Position numbers and translations under genes: made by a program | The notes under the pieces: model-generated | What the model was told of the DNA's origin: nothing | What the model saw: the letters and a program-made list of their open reading frames with translations, nothing else | Database searches by the model: none | From: Rhexocercosporidium sp. MPI-PUGE-AT-0058 | Lineage: Eukaryota; Ascomycota; Leotiomycetes; Helotiales | DNA: 64,000 nucleotides | Direction of reading: 5' to 3' | Assembly: GCA_020746875.1 (NCBI GenBank) | Contig: JAGTJL010000003.1 | Location: 682,001 to 746,000 of the forward strand | In this document: positions 1-11,891 of the stretch, one piece after another | How the letters are laid out: the number at the start of each line of letters is the position of its first letter | Position numbering within the stretch: the first letter of the stretch is position 1

Positions 1-1190
1 AGCTCGCGGATGTCGTTGGGAGATGCATTCTTGTACTGTCACAGCTATTCAATCTCACCCTCGAGATGCCCAAGAGAGCAGCTGTCCCACGCATTATGAG
101 GAACAAACCGGTCCAATGTCTCGAGATTCCCACTCAACCTATCGACGACGCTCTAGGATTTATGCACCAGTAGGTCAACTGCAACAAGAAACCAGAAGAA
201 ATGTAGCCGTGCTCTGGGCTTCTGGGCCATCCGGCACGTTGACTTGGACTGAACACAAGCAGTGGAAAAGCGTGCTATTGCCAACATGGTTTTTTCTTCA
301 ATATAGCATCGCCGTCGACTAGGAGTGCCGTTCGCTGGACGAAGAGACTGTCCTTCGTTGGCCTCAACCGTCGCATACTCGCAGCGAGAGGTCCGGACCA
401 AGATAATCGATACACAATTCTGGGCTTTCTGGATGGTGGTACGGGGCATGACCGGTTTTCCTTTGTTGGACAGCAGCAACCTGAGACTTCTGAGGAGGAG
501 AGAGAAGAAATGACTGCGTTTTACTGCGTTTTCCCCCGCCCCGTGAATATACGACTAACAGACATCTCGTGGTAAGAGCTCCACCTCCATCTCCACCGGC
601 TCCTATTTCTCATGCCAGACGTAGAATCATCAGGACTTGTGAAGGCCTGATAATTAATAGATGCATGTTTGCACAGCTGGAGGGTTGAAAGGTCTCTGTG
701 TTGTACTTACGGACAGATCTTATGAGATATTGGCAATCGGAAACCGTCACATTTCTTGTCTTCTCTTGCTGGTACTTCTGAGCGGACTCTTTCTCGAAAG
801 CGAAGGTGAAAAGAATGATACACTCTCTACGATTACGGTACTTCTTCAGTGGGGTACTATTTCACTCCCTAGTTGCTCGAGGTTGAGGAAATCATTGAAA
901 TACAAATGCGGACATTTTGAGACTGAACGAAAGGCGATTGATAGAAAGCTCATTGAGCTTTGCGAGACCAGAATCAAGTCATAATCTGGAACTTCTCGAT
1001 TGGTTTACGTGCAATGTACGCCACCACCCAATCTCATTGGCAAGAGCGAACTAGGCCGCAAGCAGCCGCCCAGGGCGGCTGTCGGGGATCAACCTCAACT
1101 CATCTAGATCTTCCAACGTTGATTATTATCTATCGTCCTAACATCCATCCTCTGTCATTAACCGTCTATCTCCGAAGGTATATTCATAAA
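1..1190. other. Gene-free start of window
   Basis: No reading frame here resembles a known protein. The open frames on both strands are short, overlap each other and carry no recognisable motif. A gene cut by the left edge cannot be excluded. The last 100-200 bases are presumably the promoter and 5' leader of the HET-domain gene. Confidence 0.4.
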
Positions 1191-3299
1191 ATGGATCCAC
1201 AATCAAGAGGCTCACTCTGCGACCTCTGCCAAAGCATTAGCATCGAGACTCTCGATAGTCCAGAAGGCTTGGCACATTCTAAATTAGGTCGGCCAGTCAA
1301 CAAAAACAACAGCTGTTCTATGTGTCACTTCTTATCCAGATATATTCGGTCCCGCGCGGTATTAGGAATTGTCAGATTGTTCCTGGAGAAAGACGTCTTT
1401 CCTGGATCTGTACGCCTTGCTTTCAAAAATGAATCCGGCACCATTGTTTCTGGATTTGATTGCGCTCTGATGACAGACGAGGGTGATAGCCATTTCCACA
1501 TTCTGAATTATGACCATGAAATACTTACTTATTCCCAGGCGATCCTGCTGTCCGCGCGGGGGTGCGTGTTCGAAGAAGACCTCACCATCCCTCGTCACCT
1601 TGTGCCTATGATACTGCAAAATCATGGATCAAAGAATGTTCTATGACCCATGGCTGTTCTTCTGTTTCCCCTGGTCTAGACGAGAAAAGCATGCAGACAA
1701 GCCCCGCAAGGCTCATTGATTTGCAAGCTTTTCCTGGCGAGTCTGAGGATGTAAGGATTGTCGCTGTTGAGGACCTTTGCATGAGATATGCGACACTCAG
1801 CTACTGTTGGGGCGACACAATGCCGAGAGGAAGCACAACTACACTTGATAACATCCAAGCGCGAGAAGAACGCCTCCAAACCGCTGATCTGCCCCAGACT
1901 CTGCGTGACGCAATCAAAATTACGCGCGGCTTAGATATTCGATACCTCTGGATCGATGCCATATGCATCATCCAAAATAGCAACGAAGACTGGAATGTTG
2001 AGTCTGCAAAGATGACAAGTATCTACGGGAATGGCCTCATCAGCATCGCAGTTGAGCTAAATTCAAACTGCCTTGACAGTTTCTTGATTTCAAAGCCCGA
2101 AGAGCAAAATCTTTGCTTTGATCACGTGTTCAAGATCTCAAATACACTATCTACCGGCGAAACCAGCAATTTATATGTGTGGCATGAGGCGCAATGCAGA
2201 TGCTTCATCCGATATGAAATCACATACGCGTGGGAAACCTCACTTTCGAGTCGTGGCTGGACTTACCAGGAACGATTCTTAGCCCCCAGAATCCTGCACT
2301 TCATAGGGGCCCAAATCCTATGGGGGTGCCGTGAAAAGTACGGTGTTCCTCTAGAGTCCGGGATAGAGCTCCAGAACGCGGGCCTTCTACACCAGTTTCA
2401 CCCTACCTTCAGTTTTATCGCAAAGAATGTTCTGTATCCTAAAATACAGCTTTCAGCAAGCAGATTACTAGCACACTGGTATCACAGTATAATACCTGAG
2501 TTCTGTAGACGGCAACTAAGTCACGAGGATGATAAGCTTCCAGCGATAGCAGGCATTGCAAAGGTTTTCCACCAGCGACTTGCTTACACTTATATTGCCG
2601 GTCTGTGGCTGGAGGATATTGAGAATGGTCTGTGCTGGCGAGTAGATTGGCAAGAACGGATGGTGAACACCAAGCTCTCTGATTTCCGTGCCCCGACAGT
2701 AGGTGATTCAGATGCTTTGCAATCTTGCAATCTTTTTCGCATTATGCCTGTTTCTGCACCCCTCGTGCCAATCATATACAACTATACTGTAGTAATTATA
2801 CTGACTCCCATATCTACCGTAGTGGGCTTGGCCATCTGTGGACGGAATTATCGACTGGCTAATATTAGACAAAGGATCTGCTGTGACCTACCGCGTGAAA
2901 GTTGAGGACCACCACATTCAACTGACCGGGACCGATAGCTTCGGCCGTACATCAGGAGGGTGGCTTCAGCTCAACGGCTTCATAGGCCACGGGTCCCTCA
3001 GAGGTGGGATGCTGGTATGTCAAAAATCAAAAATCGAATTGGGACATCCATTTCTGGACGCCAGAGATAACGAAATTGACTTGGAAGGGTTGCATCTTAC
3101 TTATCTGGTACTGTCCGTAGTACCGGGTTATAACAGTAGCTTTCAGGCTTTGATCTTGCGCGCGAGAGGAGAAGGAAATGGCAGTTCCATTGGGGAGTTT
3201 GAAAGGATTGGAATTCTGAACGCAGATTATATGGCTACGATTGCTAGCTTGGAGTGGCTTGAAGAGTTTTGCGAGAAGACCTCGATTAAGCTGTACTGA
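1191..3299 (+). CDS. HET-domain (heterokaryon incompatibility) protein
   Basis: Model: 1191-1482, 1539-2698 and 2823-3299, giving 642 aa. The 56-nt intron moves the frame exactly into the second exon. The 124-nt intron has an ACTGAC branch point and restores an APT-WAWPSVDG segment, matching the APSWSWASVDG-type motif common in this family. The N-terminus has CxxC pairs (LCDLC, SCSMC), often seen ahead of HET domains. The HET domain runs about residues 181-345, with YATLSYCWG at 181-189, LWIDAICIIQ at 234-243 and RGWTYQERFL at 336-345. HET domains mediate programmed cell death after fusion of incompatible hyphae; the partner of this copy cannot be read from sequence. No NACHT, NB-ARC or repeat region is attached, so this is a stand-alone HET protein. 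Family assignment is firm; a role in self/non-self recognition is inferred. Confidence 0.9.
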
Positions 3300-3801
3300 T
3301 GTTTCTGCTAGATGCAGAATACTTTACGGACCATGAAATTTGTTTTCCTCCACTCCAAAAGTCTAACATCGTTTGTTTTTCTCGTGGTTATTATACCTAG
3401 CTACCTCACACCGAAAATGTTACCCACCTGTCTGCGTTCGCTTAGACCCAAGTGAAAAAGCCCACAAACTATGCGAGTCCAACAACCTCAAGTCCGAATG
3501 AATATCAAGCAGAAATCCGCATTTCTCATGAGAATTTTTCTTCATAACCATTCATCCGCTTCGTGACGTGATACTAAATAGATACAAAAGTTTGCTAGGG
3601 ATCGAAAGCTATTATCAGGTAAAGGAAAGAGAAGTACTACGATCTTGAGTATTGATATACCATCTAACCCTAACGACCGACCAAAAGTCCTCACTTTGCA
3701 TCTCCACACGTCCAAACATTCTCTCCACACTTCCTCAACTTACCATTCCCCCTCCCTTTCCAATCCACTAATTACGTCCTCACCTCCCCGTCAACAATCT
3801 C
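3300..3801. other. Intergenic between convergent genes
   Basis: This holds the 3' ends of the HET gene and of the minus-strand Cys/His gene. I see no further gene or structured element. Confidence 0.5.
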
Positions 3802-4718
3802 CTAATCCAACTCCTCTTCAACTTGAATCCAGCTCTGCTTGCCCTTACCCTTGCCCAGTCCCTTCCCTTCCTCTTGCCTCTCTCGCCTCTCGCCCTCTAC
3901 ATCTTCCCCACCCTCATCCTCTCCAGCTTTACCACCACCACTTTTCACCTCCTCTTCGCATATCCCAGTCAAAGAATTCAAATCCGGATTTGAATTCGGC
4001 TTCAACGATAATCTAGGTATCATACCCCCCAAACCCCTCATGAAGATAGAGAAAGGATGCTGAGTTTCTACGTCCCCGTTCATGGCTGACGGGATGGCTG
4101 TGGTATTGGCACTAGTGCTATTACTGCTACTCGAACTCGAGTCGACATCCATCCATTTGTTCTTCGTCATGCTGGTATCGCCTCCCGGTAGGGCGCTATT
4201 TTCCCCCACCCCTCTACCAGTCTCACAGGAAGTAATATGATATCCTCTCCCACTCTAGCATCACCCTCCAAAACCTCAACCTCAACCTCAAATTCCCTAG
4301 CCCCCTTCCTCCCCATCACCATACCCGTGCCCACACTCAACGTGTAAGGTCTACATCTCGCACACAACTCCTTCGCTTTGTTCATCCTCGATTCTTTCGC
4401 CATGTTAGCGCAGCGGACGCGCCCACCACTTTGATTTAACAAATTGGATTTAGATCTTGAGTTGGATTTGAGATTGGAGAAGTAGGTTGAGGCGAAAGGA
4501 CAGGGTAGTGTGTGAGTTATGCGAGGGATTTTGGACCATGTTCTGTGTGTGCATATGTAGTTATTTATTGCATAGTGGCATTTATTTGGGAAGAAGGCAG
4601 AGGAGGGTGTTTGAGAATGGTCGATGACGGGGGTAGTGGGCTTGGGTGTGTGGGGTGGCAAGTTGTGTGGGCAGGCTGGTCTGTCACGTTTGTCTTCGGT
4701 GCTGGATGTTTCGTACAT
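3802..4718 (-). CDS. Cys/His-rich hypothetical protein A
   Basis: Not recognised as a named family. Tentative model: 4718-4265 then 4211-3802, joined by a 53-nt intron (GTGATG...GTAGAG) that keeps the frame and gives 287 aa. The intron lacks a clear branch point; without it the first exon stops at 4167 with 183 aa. The N-terminal part carries a likely metal-binding set: Cys47, Cys56, His58, Cys73, Cys103 and a CARC pair at 119-122. The second half is Ser-rich, then acidic and Gly/Glu-rich, and probably disordered. The spacing Cys-x8-Cys-x-His and a PRITHxxPC stretch recur in the protein at 21803-24929, and a looser version occurs at 50553-50918. Zinc binding is inference. The gene is convergent with the HET gene. 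Confidence 0.55.
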
Positions 4719-5837
4719 TTTTCCGCTTCTAAGAAACAGAAATTTCGGAAGGTTTTTTTCGCCGAAAAGATTTTTGAGAGAAATAAGAGGGAAGGGGAGG
4801 GAAGCGAAGGAGAAGAGGTCGTGTACTCGCAGCGTCGATATAACACCGCCCTATCCGTGAGTCGTCGCCTCTTGCAATCGAAAAATTAGAAAGACTCATC
4901 GTGCGCCATCATTCTCTACACCTCATTCTAAAGTGCTAGTGAATCAATCAATCAAGGACTATAGCTGCTGCTGCTGTTGTTGTTTGCTGTAATCTCTCCT
5001 GCAAGGAGCGGATTCACCATCCTCGATTTCGACTACATTTTCGGTGAGTCCTAGAATCACGTTTCACTTGTTCATCGCAACTTGCCCCCACTGCCCCTCC
5101 CGTCTCCTTAAGAACTTAACAACGTCAAGAACAAGAAGCGAATCTAAAAGTCAACAAACCCCCTCCCCCGCTAAGAAATAGCCGAGCTAATTACCTACCT
5201 AAGCTACTGCCCACCTCGCCACATCCCAACCTCCCATCCTACAAACCCATCAATCACACCCCCACTCAAAACACAATTTATATATATATTTATAAAAACA
5301 GCACTCCCTCCCTATAACTCCTCCCGCTTGCAAGTAATCCGATTCATTTGAAACCCCCCCTCCCCCCCGAAATATGTTAAAGGTACACGCTCCAAAATCA
5401 AGCATTTCGCAATCCCATACTTCACATAACGATATCCACCTGTGGTTTACTTAGGCTCTGTTACAGTACCAGGCATTGATTGGATTTTCAAGTTGAATAG
5501 ATGATCATCTACTCATGGCTCTGCTGAAAGTACTGTTTGCCGAGCACGACTGCATTCTACCCACCTGCTAATCAACTGCAAGTTTGTTGCCGTAACTGAC
5601 CATCCCCATTTGGAGATCTTACCATTCACAGTTCAAACAAAGCTCTTGACCCACCCACGAACTAATTCAGTCAAGGAGGACACTGGTCGGAGGAAATTCA
5701 CAGTTAAATGCAATGATAATCAAGAGGAACATTTGTAAAACGATAACAGTACGCTTGATTCATAACGCTAGGTAGACATCTTAGCTACGGTAAATCAGGA
5801 CCATGCATCCATCGTTCCATCCATTACACAGCAACAC
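4719..5837. other. Intergenic, low-complexity tracts
   Basis: About 1.1 kb with no supportable gene. It contains a CTG/TTG-rich tract near 4970-4995, a TA-rich tract near 5278-5295 and C-runs near 5356-5370. It should include the promoter of the Cys/His protein A gene and the 3' end of the kinase gene to the right. Confidence 0.5.
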
Positions 5838-7967
5838 TCAACTACATCTACAATGGGGAATGTTGAGTCTCCCCCTTTTCCATACCTTTCGAGGCTGGTC
5901 ATCTCCAGGTCCAAGCTCTGGTGCAGAATTCAAACTGGCCGCGTGGTTTTGGTTCGCCCCCTCCTCAAATCCATACAGGTCTTGATTATAGTGTCCAGCC
6001 AGTTCACCTCGTCTGTGCCAAGGAAAGTCTGGGTCGTTGATGGCGTATGTATCTAGTCCGCCTCGTCCGCGCTGACGGTCGTTTTTGCTTTTGTCGTCGT
6101 CTTCAGCTGTTGTAGCTTCTCGATGATCAGTGGTCTGTGTGTCTTGACTGTTAACTCCAACATGTTCAGCTTGTCTGCTATGAGGGACATCTGTGTCGTC
6201 ATCGTCGTCTGCGCTTGGTGTGTCGTATCCGTTCTGAGGGGTATCTATGCGAGTTGTGGTAAATTTGCGTGTCACACTGCATGCGAGTAATAGATCCACG
6301 AGTTAGCAAAGTTTCACTGAAGTGGCGTAACTTTGTGAGATGGTCATAAAACATCAAGCCAGGAATGGACACCTACATCCAAGGATGCATCAGAGCGTCC
6401 GCTGCGCTTGGTCTCTTATTTGGATTCACATTCAATAGGTACTCAAGAAATTCGATGCATGAAGGATCGATCGATGGCTCGAATTTAAGAAGTTCTTCTC
6501 GCAAGGTGGCAGTGTTGAGGGTGATAACTCCATTCGTTGAGCCTGGACCGAACGTGAAATTGCCATTTGTACTCTTCGGACCACCTCTCCAATTGACCTG
6601 ATTATTTGCCATAGCAAGACCTGAGGTGGTGTCCTTGTAGTATGATTCTGAGGTTCCTTCATCTGGCACATCACCAATGCCACCACGGAGGGGTACAATC
6701 TTAGCAATGCACCATTCATCCGCATCTAAAAGTCTTCCCTTACCAGCGAAACCGAAGAACTCCTTTCCTGCCAGCCCTAATAGAAGTCAGCCAGCCAGAG
6801 AGGATGAGAAATGTCTTGAGAATCTCGGAACGATCATGAGAGAATGCCTACAGTGTGAGAGCGCAACACCGAGAGCCCAGATGTCGCCTTTGGGTGTCTG
6901 TGGGCCACCTTTCCAAATTTCTGGGCTTCGATATGGTCCATTCTGGGTAAATGTGTTAGTCTTGACCAAGACCAGTACGGCAGCCCAAGACTGACATGTC
7001 CCCGCTTCTTTACTGGTCCTTCCTCCTCACTTCTGTCCTTCGCTATGGTTCAAGTCAGTAATTGTAAAGTCGTGAGTGTGAGGTAGCGACTTACTAAATC
7101 CCAAATCCCCCAACTTGATTATAGGACGTTCAGTATTGATCGCAGACAAGAATATGTTCCTATTCGATAAGTCAGCATCTGTTCCGAAGTCCCAAAAGGA
7201 GGTCGGGAATTCGTAAAAGCCGAGGAGGAGAAAGAATTTGCCGACTTACCTTTCATGAACATCGCTGTGAGTAAGGCTATGACTGTGCAGCACGTCCAGA
7301 GCCTCCAAGACACTCTTTGCAATCAATCGAGGCAAGTCAGAGCCAGTTATATATGGTCCAGCTTTCACTTCACTCAGTGGCCAGTCCATCCACTCATAGA
7401 CCATTATTCTGGTACCGTCTTTGGGGTCTGAGTAATTGAAGAGTCAACACCTTGACGGATGGAGCAAGATAAGACGTGTCTTCCTAAGATCTTGGGAGAA
7501 AAGGAGGGGCGATTTTATGTTCTGTCCTTCGCAACATACCTTCTATCAATTCCATGAAGCTGCGGATCTGGGCACAATCTCGGATGAAGTCTTTCTTGTA
7601 CATTTCTTCCTCCTGCATGAAAGATTTAGCAATCACTAACGGACCGCGATATGCTGAATAGAGTGGAGTATATGACAGAGGACAGGAACTCCTTGAACTC
7701 ACATTGCGGAATTGATAGCCGCTCTTCTTATTGGCGGCGACCTTCATCATAACACTGGATGAGATTCGTTAGCACTGATTTAACCTCGGGACTTGGGGGT
7801 AAGGTCACGTACATTGTGCCCCTGCCAGGTGGATCGTTTGCCATGCTTGTATCTTTGACGATGACTCGCCTCCCCCTCCACACGACTGGGTCCTTGAGAA
7901 CTTTCCTGACTTCGTATGATACATGTCGACCTTGTACGATCTGCTGGATTGTGAGACCTCGCTCCAT
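5838..7967 (-). CDS. Divergent protein kinase-like protein (HSD/DLG)
   Basis: Nine-exon model, 499 aa: 7967-7813, 7754-7703, 7612-7540, 7427-7250, 7159-7095, 7042-6996, 6942-6852, 6776-6377, 6276-5838. All introns are GT-AG (52-112 nt), and several have clear CTAAC/CTGAC branch points. The kinase core is recognisable: the ATP-anchoring lysine in VMMKVA (Lys56), catalytic loop HSDVHERN (147-154), metal motif DLG (171-173), YRSPE in the activation segment, DIWALG of helix F, and a closing NPNKRPSAADALMHPW. Departures from a typical kinase are Ser for Arg in HRD, Leu for Phe in DFG, and no obvious GxGxxG loop. The catalytic Asp149, Asn154 and Asp171 are kept, so activity is possible. A 146-residue hydrophilic tail follows. 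If the last intron is retained the protein would stop at HPWM. The next gene on the same strand is also a kinase, but of another subfamily; substrate unknown. Confidence 0.8.
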
Positions 7968-8637
7968 TATGGAAGTTCCGCTGATTGAGTATATTGGGAA
8001 CGAATGGATGTGTTGAGAACGAGTGGAGGGGTATAAACAGTAAACGATAGTTGATGTTGTGATATTCCGATGTTGATGTTTTCACTCCAAGGACGAGAAG
8101 GAGAGAGGAGTTGGGGCGTGGGGCGTTGAATATCTTGCTGAGGTACTTACTGCTTGTTGCCTCAACGGCAAGAACGATCTAACGATCGTGAAAACCAAGC
8201 AGCTGGTCTAGCAATAGCAATACCTCGAGCCCCTTGACATCAGGATCACAGAAATCCAAGTCCCCCAATGGCCTCGCCTCATTCTCCTATCTCAGTCCTC
8301 ACTTCTCAACCCTAAACTACAACATCCGCAGCTCCTTACCTTCACTGAAATGTTGCTGGAACTGTTTCGAATTGGTGTTCTCTGCGTGGTAGCAGTTCAC
8401 ATGAAAAATAGACGACAATGTTTATTCTCTATTGGGGTTTGGAACGCCTTAGATTCGATTGGTCTATCATCTATCTGTTTCCCTTCCGAGGTGCAAAATA
8501 ATCGCTCACTCGCATCATACGCTAGCCAAAATATCTGCGTCCATCTCCCTCTCCCCACACTTCAGCGTAGCTGTTGTAGTTCGACTTAAAATACTTTCAA
8601 GTAACTTCCACACATGGATGTGCCCAGCCTAGATAAA
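7968..8637. other. Intergenic between tandem kinase genes
   Basis: This holds the upstream region of the divergent kinase and the 3' end of the Ark1/Prk1 gene. Short open frames here have no recognisable content. Confidence 0.5.
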
Positions 8638-11600
8638 CTATACCTCTCGACTCCTCAACCCACCACTCTCCCTTATCCTCTCGTCCTTGACCACACCACC
8701 ACCAGACGGCCCAACGTCAATACTCCTCTCCACCATCTCAATCCCACTAAGACTCGGGAACCTCTTACTGAAGTCCGCTACGTAATCCTCTTTTTCCTGA
8801 GCCGTCATATCCGGTCTCGCTTGAAGCGGTCTCGGAGGAAGAGATGATGGTTTTGGAGGGGAGTTCTGCATGGAGTTTGAAGGGCCGGTAGAGATGCTGT
8901 TTAGATGCATTGGTTTTGGTGGTGCGTTTGGACGCGGGCCGGTGCGCGAGACAGTGGCGGGGGAGGGAATTGGTTGGGATTGTGATTGCGGGGGAAGAAC
9001 CGTGCGTGGTTTAGCGTAGTTGAGATCCGGTTGTGTGATGGGTACTGTCCGTGGATGGATCACGCCTCCTACGGGTTGGGTGATAGGTTTGCGGACCAGC
9101 GCGGGGTTGGGTTTGGCGTATGGGTTTGCAGATTGATCGAACTGGTTAGTTTGTGGAGGAAGCCCGCTATCAGTGAATCGACCATAGCCTTCGGCTGTTT
9201 TCTTTACGGGCGATGGGCCTTGATTCTCGTCGAGGAGGCTTTGAACTTTATGCTGGATGCTAGCTGCCCGTGAGACGCCCCCAATGCTTCTGGGTGCTGT
9301 AGGACCACGATCTGCGACTCTTTTGCGGTACTCGGCTGCGGCATTGGCGACACGCTTTTCTTCCATGGAAAGACGTCGTCGTTCAATTTCCCGGCGTTGT
9401 TCAGGAGCCATATTGTCCATGTCTTCGAGCATGTTGCCATCATCGCTGCGACCATCCGTGGCTTCAGAACCAGCTATGGGTGTCAGATCTCTACGCTCCA
9501 TATCGTTCAGAGGACTTGGTGTTCTTGGTGCGGTTGGTGAGTTGGCGTTGTGCTCAAATCGCTTGAAGGCATCCCCGAATTTACCTGCCAGGAGGTTCTT
9601 GGTGCCAGACAGGGACATTGAAGGCAAACTGGAGCGCTTGGACTTATTACCACTGCCACTGCTTCGTCGCCTGTCTTTCTTGGAAGTCTCTTGGTCTTCC
9701 ATGGTGCGTAGGAAATCAACGTTCGACTCGATGGTTGTCTCTTCGTCAGAGGGTGGATCCGCAACAGCTGTTTCTAGGGCTTTGTATGAAGGCCGCTTCT
9801 CTGACAGGGACGGCCTCCCACTCGATTCCTTTTCCTTTTCACGTAGGAAATCCATGTTTGATTCCAGATAGGTACTTGATGGGCGAGTCCGAGAGTTACT
9901 GGACTTTGTCCTTGCAATCGGTTCCAACTGCTCAAGACTAGGCCTGCCGGCCTCGAGTGATGGGCGAGACGAAGAAGAATGTCTCACATGACCGGGTTGA
10001 GCGAAAGAGGAATTTCGTGGCGTATTGGGATGAAGTGATTGGTTCTCTTCTGGGCGCAAGAGATGTGACCTGTTGTTTGCTGCTTCTTGATTTCTTGGTA
10101 GACTTGATGAACGGTGATGATCTGAGGTTTGGGGGAAACGGTATGCGGGCGAGGGTGCGTACTTGGTAGGTGGCTGTCCAGTGGGGGGAGGTGTAGGAGT
10201 AGTCATAGTCCCTTGCGATACGTACGAGCTAGTTGGTGGTCTGGTAGGTGTTGGTTGGTAGACAATACTTGGAGTAGCAGCGGCCTGTAATTCGGGATTA
10301 CTTGAAATTATTTTTTGGGCTCTGGAAACCACGTTATTTGATGGTTTCACTGTCGACGGCGTTGCGGTTCTTGGCTGTGCAGGTACCGCAAACGCATCAT
10401 CCGCTAACTTTTCTGCCACCCTCTGATTTAGGTCTCGAGGTGCTGATGGCTTTGTTGGAGAGCTTTGATCGAAGTCAAACTTCCCACCATCGTGAAGCAA
10501 GGAAAATTGATCCAGGCTGGGGAATCGACTGGAAATATCGTCGAGCGCTGGAGAACCGGATTTTGCGTCCAAGGCTGCCCATGGATCACTGTTGGCGCCG
10601 CGCAGAGGCGATGGACTTGGTTTAGCAACTTGGGGTTGTGAGTTTGCGGTTGGTCGGCCCCTTCTCATCGGCACAATGTCTGGAATGACTTGTTGTACTG
10701 GTGGGGGTGGAGAATACACAGCCCCAACTGGTGGCGAGGATATTTCTTCTTGCTTGGGCAGCTGCTGATTTCGTCTTGTTTCTGATTGTGTCCGTCCAGC
10801 ATAGATCTACAGATATGAGTATTACATCTTGGGGATCTGAGTATAGACCTACGTCTTTGATAGGCACTGCCAACCCTTGCATTAGGCATGCTTCTCGAAG
10901 CACTTGATAGATGTTTGGGCGTGATTTAGGATTCTCCTTTAACATCGAGGCTGCACGGCTTAGTACTACATCTACGCACTTTTCTGAACGACTTACCTAT
11001 GAGCTTCTTCAAATTATCTGAGAACGGCGGGTAGCTGGGGAACTTGAAGCTGGCGTTCAAAATAGCAAGTTGCCCTTGGGCCTCAAAAGGTGTAGTGTAA
11101 TAGCACAGCTTGTACAGAAGTACACCCAGGGCCCATATATCCGACTTCTCGTCGATCGGTTGCTTACGGTATACATCGACCATCTCTGGACTCCTGTATT
11201 GCAACGTAGTATGTTTCTGCACATCATCCTCAATCAACCTGCACTCTGCAGCTGTGGTGGCCGCAGGTCTTGGTGGAGCCGTGGAACCAAAATCGCAGAG
11301 CTTGAATCTCTTGGAGCTTCCAGTCGAGGTGATCAGGACATTCTCGACTTTCAAATCTCGATGCAGAAGCGGGGGCTTCAAGTAATGCATGCACGCAACT
11401 CCCTCTGTGACATCAGAGAAGATCTTCATGATCTCTGGCTCCGTCAAGCGATTCTGCAGCCGCGTGTTCATGAAATCTATCAGCCCTCCGCCATTGCAGA
11501 ACTCCATCAGCAGGAAGACCTCGTAGCCCCCGCCCTTCAACTGTGACGCATGCGAGTCGTAGTATGTGACGATCGGTCGGTGGCCCTTCAACTTCTTCAT

Positions 11601-11891
11601 GGTTTCCACCTCGGTCCGCATATTGGCTAGGTGTTCCTTATCCGGTACAGCAACTCGTTTCAACACAGCTATGTCGGTCCCATCAATGGGCTTGGGCATC
11701 TTCACCAGGTAGACATGGGCGAATCCTCCTTCGGAGAAGTACTTCTGAATGATAACCTTCTGGCTGCCCACTTGTATCTTCGTGCCTGGCGCAAAGGTCC
11801 CGGCTGGGGCAGAAGAGTCGGCCATGGGGACTGGTGCTCCAAAGACTGATCGAGGAGCGGTCGCAGGCATCGAAGAGTTGTAGGAAGCCAT
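8638..11891 (-). CDS. ark1: Ark1/Prk1-family (NAK) actin-regulating Ser/Thr kinase
   Basis: Model: 11891-10997, 10950-10853 and 10806-8638, giving 1053 aa with two 46-nt introns. The kinase domain fills about residues 45-330: the Lys78 region (IAVLKRV), HRDLKVEN at 177-184, DFG at 200-202, TLQYRSPEM near 229-237, DIWALGVLLYKL at 251-262, and a C-lobe ending in KENPKSRPNIYQVLREAC. These are signatures of the Ark1/Prk1/Ppk30 group. That family phosphorylates endocytic coat proteins (Pan1, Sla1, epsin types) at cortical actin patches and promotes coat disassembly. The remaining about 700 residues are Pro/Ser/Thr-rich with PxxP stretches and a basic/acidic coiled-coil-like patch, as expected for SH3-mediated patch recruitment. 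Length matches fungal homologues. The gene is divergent from MOT1 across a 2.4-kb spacer. Confidence 0.93.

Noticed and set aside
9257..9871. 204-codon open frame opposite the ark1 tail
   Set aside because: It is the antisense shadow of the Ser/Pro-rich ark1 region; composition is Arg/Ser-rich with no motif.
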